Source: Pseudomonas gingeri
GTDB taxonomy: Bacteria; Pseudomonadota; Gammaproteobacteria; Pseudomonadales; Pseudomonadaceae
Direction: 5' to 3'
Assembly (NCBI RefSeq): GCF_013385635.1
Contig: NZ_JACAPR010000026.1
Span: 62,001-126,000, forward strand
Length of the DNA stretch: 64,000 nt
The notes under the pieces were generated by a model. It did no database searches. It was given only the letters and a program-made list of their open reading frames with translations, and had not been told where the DNA came from. This document shows positions 49,082 through 58,774 of this stretch, piece after piece. Position numbers and translations under genes: made by a program. Every line of letters begins with the position of its first letter. Position 1 is the stretch's first letter.

Positions 49082-50388
49082 CACGGGCTGTCGAACCACA
49101 CGGGGGTCAGGGGTTTGTGCCAATGCCCGGACATGACCAGCATGCCCAGCAGCTTCAAGGTGTTGGCGTAGTAGTCATTGTTCGGCAGCGGCTGTTGCTG
49201 GAGGTCATCCCATATCGCGTTCAGCCAGGCCTGATTGTCGCCGCTGACCATCGCGCTGACGCCGAGCGCCGCGATAAATGCCGGGCTGTCGCTGCCTTCG
49301 TCGGGCAGTGGCTTGCCGTCGAGCAGGTAGCCGTCGTGAAAGGCTTTCGGGCGGTTGCCGGTCGTGGCACGGGCCCAGCGATTGAGCGGGCCGAGTGCGC
49401 GGAAGGCCCGTTGATCGCCATACAGCAGGTAGTCCAGCCCGACGCGCCAGGGGTAACGGGCCGCGTTCCAGGAGTAATTGCCGTCGTGTGCCCCCTCAAG
49501 CAGCTCGCTGCGGGCGGGAGAAGGCGACTGGTTGAGGCGGCTGATGAAGTCCGGCATCAGGCCGGTTTCCTTCGCGTGGTTGCGCAGGATGCTCTTGATA
49601 ATGAAATAGGTCCTGTCGCGTACGTTCAGCCAGCGGCGGTCCTGGGTCGCGAGAAAAAAGGCATACAGATGCGAGGTCATGAAGTCGGAGGAGCGGGTGC
49701 TGTACTCGATCTCCGGGTTGTCGTCGCCGCTGACCCAGTCGCCGAGCAGCAGGTGGCTGGCGTTGGTATGCACCTCGTGTTCGAGGATGGCCTTCATCAC
49801 CGCTTTCGCTTCGCGCAGGTAGTCGATCTGGCCCTTGCTACCCCAGGTCTTGTCGGCCAGCAGCAAGGCATAGGCGATATCCAGGTCGCCATCGGTGGCG
49901 CTGTTTTCCCCGCCGAACGGAGCGCCGGCATTGGCGCAGCCATGGATCTGGTTCCAGGCCATCAGGCCGTGATCCGATCTGGCCGGATGATCCTGGAAGT
50001 AGCGGAACATGCCGTCGAAAACGGTTTTTGCCTGTGGATCGGCGCCGGCCATCATCACGCTGATCAGCATGCCGTAGCCATGGGCTTCGGAGACCGTCAG
50101 GGTCCTGGGTGCGGTCCCGCCGCCCATGGGTTTGCCATCGGCGTCGACCCTGACCAGGTAACGGCCGGGTCCGCAGGCCTGGGTCAGGTAGGTGGTTTTC
50201 CAGTCGTTATAGAAGGCGATCAGTTGCCGGTCCAGTTCGACCTTCGGCAGATGGTCGGGCCGGATAGTGCCCGGGAAATAGGTCGTGTTGGCAAAGGCGG
50301 GCCGCGCCGTGGTGTCGGCGCCCAGGGCCGCGGCAGCCAGGCAGGCCGCCATCAGCAGGACGAACAGTTGCAGGGTAAGGCGATGCAC
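49081..50388 (-). CDS. Glycoside hydrolase family 8 endoglucanase (BcsZ-like)
   Basis: The 435-residue product has a signal peptide (LTLQLFVLLMAACLAAAALG). The GH8 barrel has TVSEAHGYGMLISVMMAGAD with the catalytic Glu and SATDGDLDIAYALLLADKTW with the Asp. These enzymes cut beta-1,4-glucan in the periplasm and often belong to cellulose-synthesis operons, but no bcs genes are next to it here. GTG 50388 is chosen because GGAGAG lies just upstream and it gives a full signal peptide. Confidence 0.85.
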   Translation of the reverse strand: MHRLTLQLFVLLMAACLAAAALGADTTARPAFANTTYFPGTIRPDHLPKVELDRQLIAFYNDWKTTYLTQACGPGRYLVRVDADGKPMGGGTAPRTLTVSEAHGYGMLISVMMAGADPQAKTVFDGMFRYFQDHPARSDHGLMAWNQIHGCANAGAPFGGENSATDGDLDIAYALLLADKTWGSKGQIDYLREAKAVMKAILEHEVHTNASHLLLGDWVSGDDNPEIEYSTRSSDFMTSHLYAFFLATQDRRWLNVRDRTYFIIKSILRNHAKETGLMPDFISRLNQSPSPARSELLEGAHDGNYSWNAARYPWRVGLDYLLYGDQRAFRALGPLNRWARATTGNRPKAFHDGYLLDGKPLPDEGSDSPAFIAALGVSAMVSGDNQAWLNAIWDDLQQQPLPNNDYYANTLKLLGMLVMSGHWHKPLTPVWFDSP

Positions 50389-50642
50389 GAAATGACTCTC
50401 CAGCCTGATCCGATGCGGATGACATCCGCTTGCGCTATTGCAGATGGGCGGCAGCGTAATGTTCGGATCGCCAAGCTGCTGTAACGGCCTGTAACCAGCG
50501 TTTCCGCTTTTAATGAGGCTGCGGTAAAGTGGCCTGATATCAGGGACAGGATTCGTCCTTCTGTGGTCTTTGGGATATTTTGAAAAACGCATGGAGCGCG
50601 GCTTCAGATGCTCTGATTTGGCGGCAATGGAGGCCGCGGCAT

Positions 50643-52514
50643 ATGTTCAAAGCCAGAAGAAATATATGGATTTTATTGTTTGTCTATATTTTCGGTGTCA
50701 GTGGTTATATCTATTATCTGCACTCCCAGGCCCGGGATATTCTGACGCAGAGTATCAATGACAAACTTCTCCATGCCGCGTTGGGTGCGTCGGCTATTCT
50801 CGGGGATCGTTATCATGACCATTTGATCGACAAAAACTCAAAGTCGGAAGCGGACGACTTGAACGCCATCCAGCGTCTTTCCAGATTCAATGAGTCAATG
50901 GGCACGGCGTTTATCTATACAGTGGTGAAACAGGCAGGTGCCGCTTATCTGGTCAGTTCCAGCGCCTCGGCTCAGGAGATTCAGGACAAGAACTTCGTGC
51001 GTTTCTTCGATCCTTACCCTGATGCCAGCCAGGCGCTGCTTGATAGTTTTGACCGGACCGAACCTACCTGGATCGACTACTCTGATCGATGGGGGGACTT
51101 TCGCGCTGTTTTCATTCCGCTGAAATCCCAGGATGGAAGCTCTTATATCGCTGGCGCGGAGATAAGGCTGGCCGACTATTATCAGCAGCTTGGCCAAGAG
51201 TCGCTTTATCATATTGTTCTGGCCATTTTGGTCCTTGTTGCCTTTAGCCTTTTATTCGTGGTCGATTCCTTGCGTATGCGCGCTCATTTGCGTCAATTGC
51301 AGATAAACGAGGCCTTGAACAAGGCCAAGAGTGCTGCTGAGCATGCTGATCGCTCCAAGACTAAATTCCTCGCCTCCATGAGTCATGAGATTCGTACACC
51401 CATGTATGGCGTCATTGGTGCGACCGACCTGCTGGCCGGGACTTCGCTGAGTCCGGAGCAAAGGGAACTGCTGAGCACGATTCAGATCAGTGGCAAAGCC
51501 CTGTTATCCCTGATCAACGATATTCTTGATCTGGCAAAGATCGAGTCGGGAAAGCCGGATCTCAAGCCCCGTGTGTTCGACCTGCGAGAACTGGTTACAT
51601 CCAGTGCTGAACTGGTCCGGCAAAATATCCAGGACAAACCGATTGAGCTTGAGGCCAGTGTTTCAAGCAATGTTCCCTTGTGGGTCAAAACCGATGCTGA
51701 TCGCCTGCGTCAGATATTGATCAACCTGTTGGGCAATGCGGTGAAATTTACCGAAACAGGAAAGATTTCGCTTACGATCAGTGCCAATGGCAGTGACTCT
51801 GACCCTCGGCTCGACTTTTCAATACGTGATACCGGTATCGGCATCTCCAAGGAGCAGCAGGTCAGTCTATTCAGGCCCTTCACCCAGTTCAACGGCCCGG
51901 TTGACCAGCGCTTTACCGGGAGCGGCCTTGGCCTGTCCATTTGCAAGAGCCTGATCGAAGCTCAAAATGGCGTGCTGTCCTTCAGCAGTCTGTTCGGGGT
52001 CGGTTCGATTTTCTCCTTCTCACTTCCCATCGAGCCCTTCCCTGTCTCTGAGATACCCGTTGCCAAGGACCATCCCGCCTTGGTTTTTGACGCATCTTTC
52101 GCGCGTGATTACCCACTCGATATTCTGTTGGTTGAGAATCATCTGCTGAACCAGAAGGTGGCCATGGCGATGCTGCAAACCTTGGGCTATGAGCCTGATC
52201 TGGCGTCCGATGGCTTTGAGGCACTCGACCACTGTATGACTTCGACGCCGGATGTGATCTTGATGGATATCAATATGCCCGGTATGGATGGGCTCGAAGC
52301 CATCCGTAGAATTCGTGAGTTGCCCGCGGGTGATACCTGCTACATCGTGGCTTTCACCGCGAGCGCTTTTTCGAATGAGATCGAGCGTTTCAGACGCGCG
52401 GGTGCCAACGATATTCTGACCAAGCCGGCGAACTTCCTGGGCTTCGCCGAGGTGCTTCAGCGTTCAGCGGATTACCGGCACCAGCTTCAGGGCCGTGTTT
52501 CCGTGATTGAGTGA
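50643..52514 (+). CDS. Hybrid sensor histidine kinase with receiver domain
   Basis: The 623-residue product has two membrane segments (7-24, ILLFVYIFGVSGYIYYL; about 195-215, HIVLAILVLVAFSLLFVV) around a periplasmic sensor. HisKA follows with FLASMSHEIRTPMYGVIG, then the ATPase (NLLGNAVKFTE, DTGIGI, GSGLGLSICK). The receiver carries the phospho-acceptor in VILMDINMPGMDG. Its usual acidic pair reads VEN instead of VED. No response regulator is adjacent. GGAGG precedes ATG 50643. Confidence 0.88.
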   Translation: MFKARRNIWILLFVYIFGVSGYIYYLHSQARDILTQSINDKLLHAALGASAILGDRYHDHLIDKNSKSEADDLNAIQRLSRFNESMGTAFIYTVVKQAGAAYLVSSSASAQEIQDKNFVRFFDPYPDASQALLDSFDRTEPTWIDYSDRWGDFRAVFIPLKSQDGSSYIAGAEIRLADYYQQLGQESLYHIVLAILVLVAFSLLFVVDSLRMRAHLRQLQINEALNKAKSAAEHADRSKTKFLASMSHEIRTPMYGVIGATDLLAGTSLSPEQRELLSTIQISGKALLSLINDILDLAKIESGKPDLKPRVFDLRELVTSSAELVRQNIQDKPIELEASVSSNVPLWVKTDADRLRQILINLLGNAVKFTETGKISLTISANGSDSDPRLDFSIRDTGIGISKEQQVSLFRPFTQFNGPVDQRFTGSGLGLSICKSLIEAQNGVLSFSSLFGVGSIFSFSLPIEPFPVSEIPVAKDHPALVFDASFARDYPLDILLVENHLLNQKVAMAMLQTLGYEPDLASDGFEALDHCMTSTPDVILMDINMPGMDGLEAIRRIRELPAGDTCYIVAFTASAFSNEIERFRRAGANDILTKPANFLGFAEVLQRSADYRHQLQGRVSVIE

Positions 52515-52582
52515 TCGATAGTCAGGATCACGATGTGAGTATTTTTTTTATTTTAACGTTTAATGGTTGATTGGGTATTGTG

Positions 52583-53143
52583 ATGGATGATAGCCGCTAT
52601 CAAAAATGGATGATGCCACTGATTTATGTTCAGGGGTTTGATATGTGGTTCTATGAGATATTGAACGGCTTGGCACGCATGGACGCAAAGCTCGTTGCTG
52701 AAGACCACTGGATGACGAGTTTTCCCGAAGGGGTATCAAGAGGTGATAGTGATCGTGAAAAAGATCATTATACCTATAGTTATTTATGGGTGTTGGGGGG
52801 CTATGAACTGATAAGAACAATCTGGCAGCAATTGAATGAGGGAAAGCATCCGCATGCCAAGACGTTCAGAAAGCTTGTGGAGGATTTTGAGAAAGTTAGA
52901 ATGCCATTGGCCAAGCTTGAGAGTCCAAGGAAACTCAAGGGGAACCTACCGATTGCAAGAGTCGCGATTGCTCGTCCTGAAGGTGTGTGCTGGATCTTGA
53001 GTAATAAACTTGTGGTAAGCAGGATAGAACTGTCTGATCTGCTTATTAAGGCGCTAAATAAAATCGGCGAAGTAAGAAACATAAAGCAGGTTCGTAGAAA
53101 AAACATTTTTGATGAAATTGATACTGGGCAGTCGGAGCACTGA
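52583..53143 (+). CDS. Unknown AT-richer protein (186 aa)
   Basis: The product starts MDDSRYQKWMMPLIYVQGFD and includes WVLGGYELIRTIWQQLNEGK. It is soluble, mixed alpha/beta and rich in Lys, Ile and Trp. I do not recognise the family. Its base composition is clearly more AT-rich than the flanking kinase and AraC genes, suggesting transfer. The ribosome-binding site is weak. It is 68 bases downstream of the kinase gene. Confidence 0.6.
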   Translation: MDDSRYQKWMMPLIYVQGFDMWFYEILNGLARMDAKLVAEDHWMTSFPEGVSRGDSDREKDHYTYSYLWVLGGYELIRTIWQQLNEGKHPHAKTFRKLVEDFEKVRMPLAKLESPRKLKGNLPIARVAIARPEGVCWILSNKLVVSRIELSDLLIKALNKIGEVRNIKQVRRKNIFDEIDTGQSEH

Positions 53144-53269
53144 GCATCTTGAGGCCAAGCCGCGTTATTGTTGTTCCAGTCTGCTGGAAAAAAATTGCTC
53201 GTAGGGTAGGGCGTCAGCGGTCGTCAGTTGATACCTTGGCCAGAAAGTTTCAGCTGGTTATACCGACCT

Positions 53270-54184
53270 CTAGCCTCGTCCTTCATGCTGCCTGCGATAA
53301 GCCCCCGGTTGCACCCCGACCGCCTTGGCAAAGGCTCGGGTAAACGCCGCGATCGACTGATAACCCACCGCCGCGCAGACCTGCTCCACGGTGTTGTTGG
53401 CCTTGAGCAACTGGCAGGCATGGCGGATGCGCAAGGCCAGCAACACCTGGCCCGGCGACTGTCGGGCCAGTTCGTTGAAGCGCTTGAAAAACGCCGAGCG
53501 CGACATCCCGGTACAGGCCGCCATGCTTTCCAGCGACCAGTTTTCCCCGGGACGCTCGATCAACTGCTCCAGCAGCGGTGCAAACCCCGGGTGCCGGGTC
53601 AGCGCCACCAATCCGCCGAGGTCCTGGTTGCCCGCCACCTGCTGGCGCAAGACATACAGGAACAGCAGATGGCTCAAGCGCTCCAGCAACGCCGAGGAGG
53701 GTGCCGGTTGCCGCTGGCACTCGTCCAGGATCAATTCGAACAGGGCCCGCGCCGCCGCCGAGGAGGGATCGCCCGCGCGCAGGACGATCCAGTCCGGCAG
53801 CCCGTCGATGATCAGCGACGACAGCCCCGAGCGAAAATGGAAAAAGCCACAGACCAGGCCCACGCCGTCCTGGGCTTCGCCATCCAGCGCGGTCATCGCC
53901 ATGCGTGGCAGAGCCCTGGCTTGGGTGCTGTCCTCGGCGCTCGAGAGCCGGTAATCCAGGTCGCGCAGCAGAAATACCGCATCCCCGGCGTCCAGGCGCA
54001 TGCCGGCTTGCGCTCCATCAATATGCAGCCAGCAATGTCCCTGCACGATGAGGTGGAAGCTGGCCCGGGCCAGGCCGTGGGTGCTGGCGTGCCAGCCACC
54101 GCAGTAGCGCCCGACATGAAACAGGCTGGTGTCGAGCTCAAGGCTCTCTAATAACCAATCAACCAGTGGGCTGGACGAAATCAT
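53270..54184 (-). CDS. AraC-family regulator (cupin_6 type)
   Basis: The 304-residue product has an N-terminal cupin-like sensor (SFHLIVQGHCWLHIDG, then DAVFLLRDLDYRL) and a C-terminal double HTH (SLESMAACTGMSRSAFFKRF, then AAVGYQSIAAFTRAFAKAVG). It faces the AhpD-like gene across 104 bases and so probably controls that cluster. TTTAGA and TATAAC 17 bases apart in the interval could be the rightward promoter. Confidence 0.88.
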   Translation of the reverse strand: MISSSPLVDWLLESLELDTSLFHVGRYCGGWHASTHGLARASFHLIVQGHCWLHIDGAQAGMRLDAGDAVFLLRDLDYRLSSAEDSTQARALPRMAMTALDGEAQDGVGLVCGFFHFRSGLSSLIIDGLPDWIVLRAGDPSSAAARALFELILDECQRQPAPSSALLERLSHLLFLYVLRQQVAGNQDLGGLVALTRHPGFAPLLEQLIERPGENWSLESMAACTGMSRSAFFKRFNELARQSPGQVLLALRIRHACQLLKANNTVEQVCAAVGYQSIAAFTRAFAKAVGVQPGAYRRQHEGRG

Positions 54185-54288
54185 CTAATGGAAACACTCA
54201 GGAGCAAGTAATCGCTACTTTAGAATATGGATCGGAATTCTTATAACCAACAGACTTGCCGGACATCTCATCAACTGGAGTCCATGCC

Positions 54289-54849
54289 ATGTCGCGCGTC
54301 ACTTTACACACTCTGCAAAGCGCTCCTGAAGCGGCCAGGCCTTTTCTGGAGAGCGCACAGAAAAATTCCGGGTTTATCCCGAACCTGCTCGGCGTGCTCG
54401 CCAACGCACCGGCAGCCCTGGAAACCTACGTTACGGTATCGGGGCTCAACGGCAAAGCCGAGCTGAGCCTGGCCGAGCGCGAAGTGGTGCAATTGATTGC
54501 CGCCACCACCCACGGTTGCGATTTTTGCGTCGCCGGACACACCGCAGTGGCGGTAAACAAGGCCAAGCTGCCAGACGACGTGGTCAGTGCCTTGCGCGGG
54601 CAAAGCGAATTGCCCGAGGCGAAACTTGAGGTATTGGCTAGTTTTACCCGGGAAGTCATCGCCACCCGTGGCAATGTCAGCGACGCGACCTTCAGCGCTT
54701 TCACGGCCGCCGGCTACACCGAGGGCAATGCCCTGGAAGTGATTCTCGGCGTCAGCCTGGCGACCCTGTGCAACTTTGCCAATGTCTTCGCCCGCACGCC
54801 GCTCAATCCGGAGCTGGCCAAGTATCGCTGGCACGCGGCGGGTCAATGA
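54289..54849 (+). CDS. Carboxymuconolactone decarboxylase/AhpD-like protein
   Basis: The 186-residue product has the AhpD core THGCDFCVAGHTAVAVNKAK, with the Cys-x2-Cys and the conserved His, and AEREVVQLIAATTHG before it. Such proteins act in peroxide or thiol redox reactions. It is the first gene of the AraC-controlled cluster. GGAG is eight bases before ATG 54289. Confidence 0.82.
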   Translation: MSRVTLHTLQSAPEAARPFLESAQKNSGFIPNLLGVLANAPAALETYVTVSGLNGKAELSLAEREVVQLIAATTHGCDFCVAGHTAVAVNKAKLPDDVVSALRGQSELPEAKLEVLASFTREVIATRGNVSDATFSAFTAAGYTEGNALEVILGVSLATLCNFANVFARTPLNPELAKYRWHAAGQ

Positions 54850-54898
54850 TTCAACGGCGCCGGTAATCACCTGGCGCCGCGTTCGAGGAGAGAACCAC

Positions 54899-55969
54899 AT
54901 GCTTGATCCGGCATTGATCCGATGGCTGGACGAACACGCCCAGGCCCTGGACCTGGGGCAATGCGACCCGCAGTCGGTGCTGTCGCGGCTGGCAGAGGCG
55001 CGGGTGCTGCGCGTCGGTGTTGACGAAGCCTTGGGTGGCAGCGGCGGCGATGTCGCCGATGCGGTGGAGACGCTCGCCGCGGTGGCCAGCCATTCCCTGG
55101 CGGCGGCCTTTGTCTTCTGGGGGCAGCGGGCCTTTATCGAATACCTGCTGCAAAGCCCCAATCGCGCCCTGCGTGAGCGCCTGCTGCCCGCGTTGCTCAG
55201 TGGCGAACTGGCCGGGGCGACCGGGTTGTCGAACGCGATGAAGTTCCTCTCGGGTATCGAGTCGCTGCAGGTGCGTGCACGCTCCCAGGCCGATGGCTGG
55301 CAACTCGACGGTCGCCTGCATTGGGTGACCAACCTGCGCAAGAGCGGGTTTGTCGTGGCCGCGGCGATCGAGCGCGAGGAGGGTGGGGTGCCCTTTGTAC
55401 TGGCGATTCCAGATGGACTGGAGGGCGTCAGGCGCTCTGCCGACCTGCAACTGATGGGCCTGCAATCGAGCAATACCGCGGCCATCGACCTGCAACAGGT
55501 CAGCGTGAGCAGCGACTGGTTGCTGCACGAAGATGCCAAGCGTTTTCTGCCGGCGGTACGCCCGGCGTTTCTCGGTCTGCAATGCGGCATGGCGATCGGC
55601 CTGAGCCGGCGCGCCCTGAGTGAGGTCGCCGGCCATCTGCAGGACGGCCGCTCGATTCTGCGCGAGCCCCTGCTGGAGCAACGCCATGTGCTGGAGCAGG
55701 CCGTGGAAGCGCTGAAGAACGGTTTGCTCGATGGCCGTTTCCTCACCCGCCCCGCCGACCTGTTCCAGATCCGCATCACCCTCGCCGAGTCCGCCGCCCA
55801 GGCGGTCCAACTGGAATTGCAGGCCAGCGGCGGCAAGGCCTACCTGAGCGAGCACGGCAGCGGTTTTGCCCGGCGTTGGCGCGAGTCGGCGTTCGTGCCG
55901 ATCGTCACCCCGAGCCTGGTGCAACTGCGTGCCGAACTGCAACGCCAGGCACGGGAAGCGGTGGCATGA
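54899..55969 (+). CDS. Acyl-CoA-dehydrogenase-like flavoprotein
   Basis: The 356-residue product has acyl-CoA dehydrogenase fold segments: LSGELAGATGLSNAMKFLSG for flavin contact, WQLDGRLHWVTNLRKSGFVV, and helical C-terminal QAVQLELQASGGKAYLSEHG. Members next to sulfonate-type ABC importers (SfnB/DszC-like) act as flavin-dependent monooxygenases. GAGGAGAG precedes ATG 54899. The stop overlaps the ATPase start. Exact substrate is unknown. Confidence 0.75.
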   Translation: MLDPALIRWLDEHAQALDLGQCDPQSVLSRLAEARVLRVGVDEALGGSGGDVADAVETLAAVASHSLAAAFVFWGQRAFIEYLLQSPNRALRERLLPALLSGELAGATGLSNAMKFLSGIESLQVRARSQADGWQLDGRLHWVTNLRKSGFVVAAAIEREEGGVPFVLAIPDGLEGVRRSADLQLMGLQSSNTAAIDLQQVSVSSDWLLHEDAKRFLPAVRPAFLGLQCGMAIGLSRRALSEVAGHLQDGRSILREPLLEQRHVLEQAVEALKNGLLDGRFLTRPADLFQIRITLAESAAQAVQLELQASGGKAYLSEHGSGFARRWRESAFVPIVTPSLVQLRAELQRQAREAVA

Positions 55970-56808
55970 GCGCGCCCTTGCTGCAGGTCCGGCAGGTCAG
56001 CCTCGGTTATCCCCGCGAGCAGGGGTGGCACACGGTGCTGGAAGGCTTCGATCTCGACCTGAAACCGGGGGAAGTGGTGTCGATCCTCGGTCCCAGCGGC
56101 GTCGGCAAGTCGAGCCTGCTGCGGGTCCTGGCAGGCTTGCAGGCGCCCCATGGCGGCCAGGTGAGCCTGCTCGGAGAACCCTTGGACGGCCCGCATCCGC
56201 GGGTGGCGGTGGCCTTCCAGGACCCGAGCCTGCTGCCCTGGCTGAGCCTGGAAAAGAACGTTGCCTTCGGCCTGGACTTCGCCCGGCAACCGCAGTTGAG
56301 CCTGGAACAGCGCCATGCGCGGATCAGCCATGCGATTGCCTCGGTCGGCCTGCTGCACGCCCGTGACCAGTACCCGGCACAACTCTCTGGCGGCATGGCA
56401 CAGCGTACGGCCCTGGCCCGTTGCCTGGCACGTCACCCGCAGGTGTTGCTGCTGGACGAACCTTTCGGTGCGCTGGACGAAGTCACCCGCGCCGACATGC
56501 AGCAACTGCTGCTGCGGGTGATTGCCGAACACCGCACGGCAGCGGTGCTGATCACCCATGACATTGATGAAGCCCTGCTGCTCTCCGAGCGCATCCTGCT
56601 ACTGGGTAACAGCCCGGCGCGGACGCTTGGCGAATGGCGCATCGACCTGCCGCAGCCACGTGCCGAGCTGGTGGATGAACTGGGCGCACTGCGTATCGAT
56701 ATTCTCAAAACCCTTCGGCGGGCGAGCCGCAACCCTCTCAATTCACCGCAGCCCGAACCGTCGGAGATGGATCATGTGCCTGGACGACTTCACCCACACA
56801 CGTCGTGA
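55966..56808 (+). CDS. ABC transporter ATP-binding protein (NitT/TauT type)
   Basis: The 280-residue product has Walker A GPSGVGKSS, Q-loop AVAFQDPSLLPW, signature QLSGGMAQR, Walker B VLLLDEPFGALDE and ITHDIDEAL. The family imports sulfonates, taurine or related anions. It overlaps the flavoprotein stop (ATGA) and the next gene by 35 bases, so translation is tightly coupled. Confidence 0.9.
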   Translation: MSAPLLQVRQVSLGYPREQGWHTVLEGFDLDLKPGEVVSILGPSGVGKSSLLRVLAGLQAPHGGQVSLLGEPLDGPHPRVAVAFQDPSLLPWLSLEKNVAFGLDFARQPQLSLEQRHARISHAIASVGLLHARDQYPAQLSGGMAQRTALARCLARHPQVLLLDEPFGALDEVTRADMQQLLLRVIAEHRTAAVLITHDIDEALLLSERILLLGNSPARTLGEWRIDLPQPRAELVDELGALRIDILKTLRRASRNPLNSPQPEPSEMDHVPGRLHPHTS

Positions 56809-57973
56809 CTTCCTCAAACTCAGCGCCCTGCTGACCGCTGGCGGGGCCTTGCCGCTGCTCAACAGCCTGCAGGCCCGCGCGGCCTCGGAGCCCGACGCAC
56901 CGGTGCGCATCGGCTACCTGCCGATCACCGACGCCACGCCCTTGCTGGTGGCCCATAACAACGGCCTGTTCGAGGCCGAAGGGATCAAGGCCGAGCGCCC
57001 GGTGCTGCTGCGCAGTTGGGCGCAGGTGATCGAGGCGTTCATTTCCGGCCAGGTCAACGTGATCCACCTGCTGTCGCCGATGACCGTCTGGGCCCGTTAC
57101 GGCAGCAAGGTTCCGGCCAAGGTGGTGGCCTGGAACCATGTCGGCGGCTCGGGTCTGACCGTGGCCCCGGGGATCACCGAGGTCAAGCAATTGGGCGGGC
57201 AGTCGGTGGCGATTCCGTTCTGGTACTCGATCCACAACGTGGTGGTGCAGCAACTGTTCCGCGACCATGGCCTGCAGCCGGTGAGCAAGCCCGCCAACGG
57301 TGTGCTGGCGGCCAACGAGGTCAACCTGGTGGTGCTGCCACCGTCGGACATGCCGCCGGCCCTGGCCAGCAAGCGGATTGCCGGCTACATCGTCGCGGAG
57401 CCGTTCAATGCCCTGGCCGAGGAACTCAAGGTCGGTCGGGTCCAGCGCTTTACCGGCGATATCTGGCGCAACCATGCCTGCTGCGTGGTGTTCATGCACG
57501 AGCAGGACTTGAACAACCGTCCAGAGTGGTCGCAGAAGGTGGTCAACGCCATCGTCAAGGCGCAGCTCTGGACTCGCGACAATCGCGCCGAGGCCGCCAA
57601 GCTGCTGTCCAGGGACGGTGCCAACCGCTACACACCGCATACGCCGCAAGTGCTCGGTCGAGTGCTGGCGCCGAGTGCCGCCGAGCGCGATGCCTACCTC
57701 GCCAGCGGCGCGATCCAGCATGGCAACTGGGATGAGCAGCGCATCGACTTTCAGCCTTACCCGTTTCCCAGCTACACCGAGGAACTGGTGCGGCGCCTGA
57801 AGGACACGCTGATCGAAGGCGATAAGGGCTTCCTCGCCAACCTCGATCCGCGGCAGACCGCCCGCGACCTGGTGGACGACCGTTTTGTGCGCAACAGCAT
57901 CGCCGCCGTGGGCGGGCTCAAGGCGTTCGGTCTGCCCGATAGCTTCGAGCGCAGCGAGGAGTTCAGTCTCTGA
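56774..57973 (+). CDS. ABC substrate-binding protein with Tat signal (NitT/TauT type)
   Basis: The 399-residue product has a twin-arginine signal (HTRRDFLKLSALLTAGGAL) with the RRDFLK box. The SsuA/CmpA-like fold starts at PVRIGYLPITDATPLLVAHN. It should be exported folded. It shares 35 bases with the ATPase gene and overlaps the permease start. The ligand is probably a sulfonate or similar organic anion, inferred from the flavoprotein in the cluster. Confidence 0.85.
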   Translation: MCLDDFTHTRRDFLKLSALLTAGGALPLLNSLQARAASEPDAPVRIGYLPITDATPLLVAHNNGLFEAEGIKAERPVLLRSWAQVIEAFISGQVNVIHLLSPMTVWARYGSKVPAKVVAWNHVGGSGLTVAPGITEVKQLGGQSVAIPFWYSIHNVVVQQLFRDHGLQPVSKPANGVLAANEVNLVVLPPSDMPPALASKRIAGYIVAEPFNALAEELKVGRVQRFTGDIWRNHACCVVFMHEQDLNNRPEWSQKVVNAIVKAQLWTRDNRAEAAKLLSRDGANRYTPHTPQVLGRVLAPSAAERDAYLASGAIQHGNWDEQRIDFQPYPFPSYTEELVRRLKDTLIEGDKGFLANLDPRQTARDLVDDRFVRNSIAAVGGLKAFGLPDSFERSEEFSL

Positions 57974-58737
57974 TGGGCAAGCCGTCTTCAGCGTTGTGGA
58001 ACGGGGTACTGGGTATCGCCGGGTTGTTGAGCCTGCTGCTGGCCTGGTGGCTCGGCGTGCACCTGTTCGGCAGCGCGGACGGGCTGGCGGCGCGGTTTTC
58101 GCCCGAGGCAACCCTGGCCAGCCTGGTCGAACTGCTCGGGAGCGCCGAGCTGTACGAGCATGTGCTGGTCAGCCTCAAGCGGATCCTCGTCGGCTTGTTG
58201 CTGGCGTTGCTGATCGGTGTGCCGCTGGGCCTGCTGATCGGCAGTTATCGCCACCTGGAAGCCGCGACCACGCCGGCCTTCCAGTTCCTGCGGATGATTT
58301 CGCCGCTGTCGTGGATGCCTGTGGTGGTGATGCTGATGGGCGTGGGCGACCAGCCGATCTATTTCCTGCTGGCCTTCGCGGCGGTCTGGCCGATCCTGCT
58401 CAATACCGTGGCCGGGGTGCGCCAGCTCGACCCGCGCTGGTTGCAACTGAGCCGCAGCCTCAGCGCCACCCGTTGGGAAACCCTGCGCAAGGTGATCCTG
58501 CCGGGCGTGCTGGGGCATGTGCTGACCGGCGTGCGCCTGTCCATCGGCATTCTCTGGATCGTGCTGGTGCCGTGCGAAATGCTTGGGGTCAGCGCAGGGC
58601 TGGGCTACTTCATTCTCGACACCCGCGACCGCCTGGCCTATTCGGAACTGATGGCGATGGTGTTGCTGATCGGCGTGCTGGGCTTTGCCCTCGATGCCCT
58701 GGCGCGCGGCCTGCATCGGCGCTGGGCACATGCCTGA
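57973..58737 (+). CDS. ABC transporter permease (SsuC/TauC type)
   Basis: The 254-residue product has about six membrane segments and the permease loop ATRWETLRKVILPGVLGHVL, which docks on the ATPase. It completes the importer. The start overlaps the stop of the binding protein (TGATG). Confidence 0.9.
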   Translation: MGKPSSALWNGVLGIAGLLSLLLAWWLGVHLFGSADGLAARFSPEATLASLVELLGSAELYEHVLVSLKRILVGLLLALLIGVPLGLLIGSYRHLEAATTPAFQFLRMISPLSWMPVVVMLMGVGDQPIYFLLAFAAVWPILLNTVAGVRQLDPRWLQLSRSLSATRWETLRKVILPGVLGHVLTGVRLSIGILWIVLVPCEMLGVSAGLGYFILDTRDRLAYSELMAMVLLIGVLGFALDALARGLHRRWAHA

Positions 58738-58774
58738 GTGTTATACCTTGCAAGCGCTCAAGGGGGGCTGTCGA

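Noticed and set aside
49117..50484. 455-codon plus-strand frame across the GH8 gene
   Set aside because: The GH8 gene on the minus strand has signal peptide and catalytic motifs; the plus frame has none.
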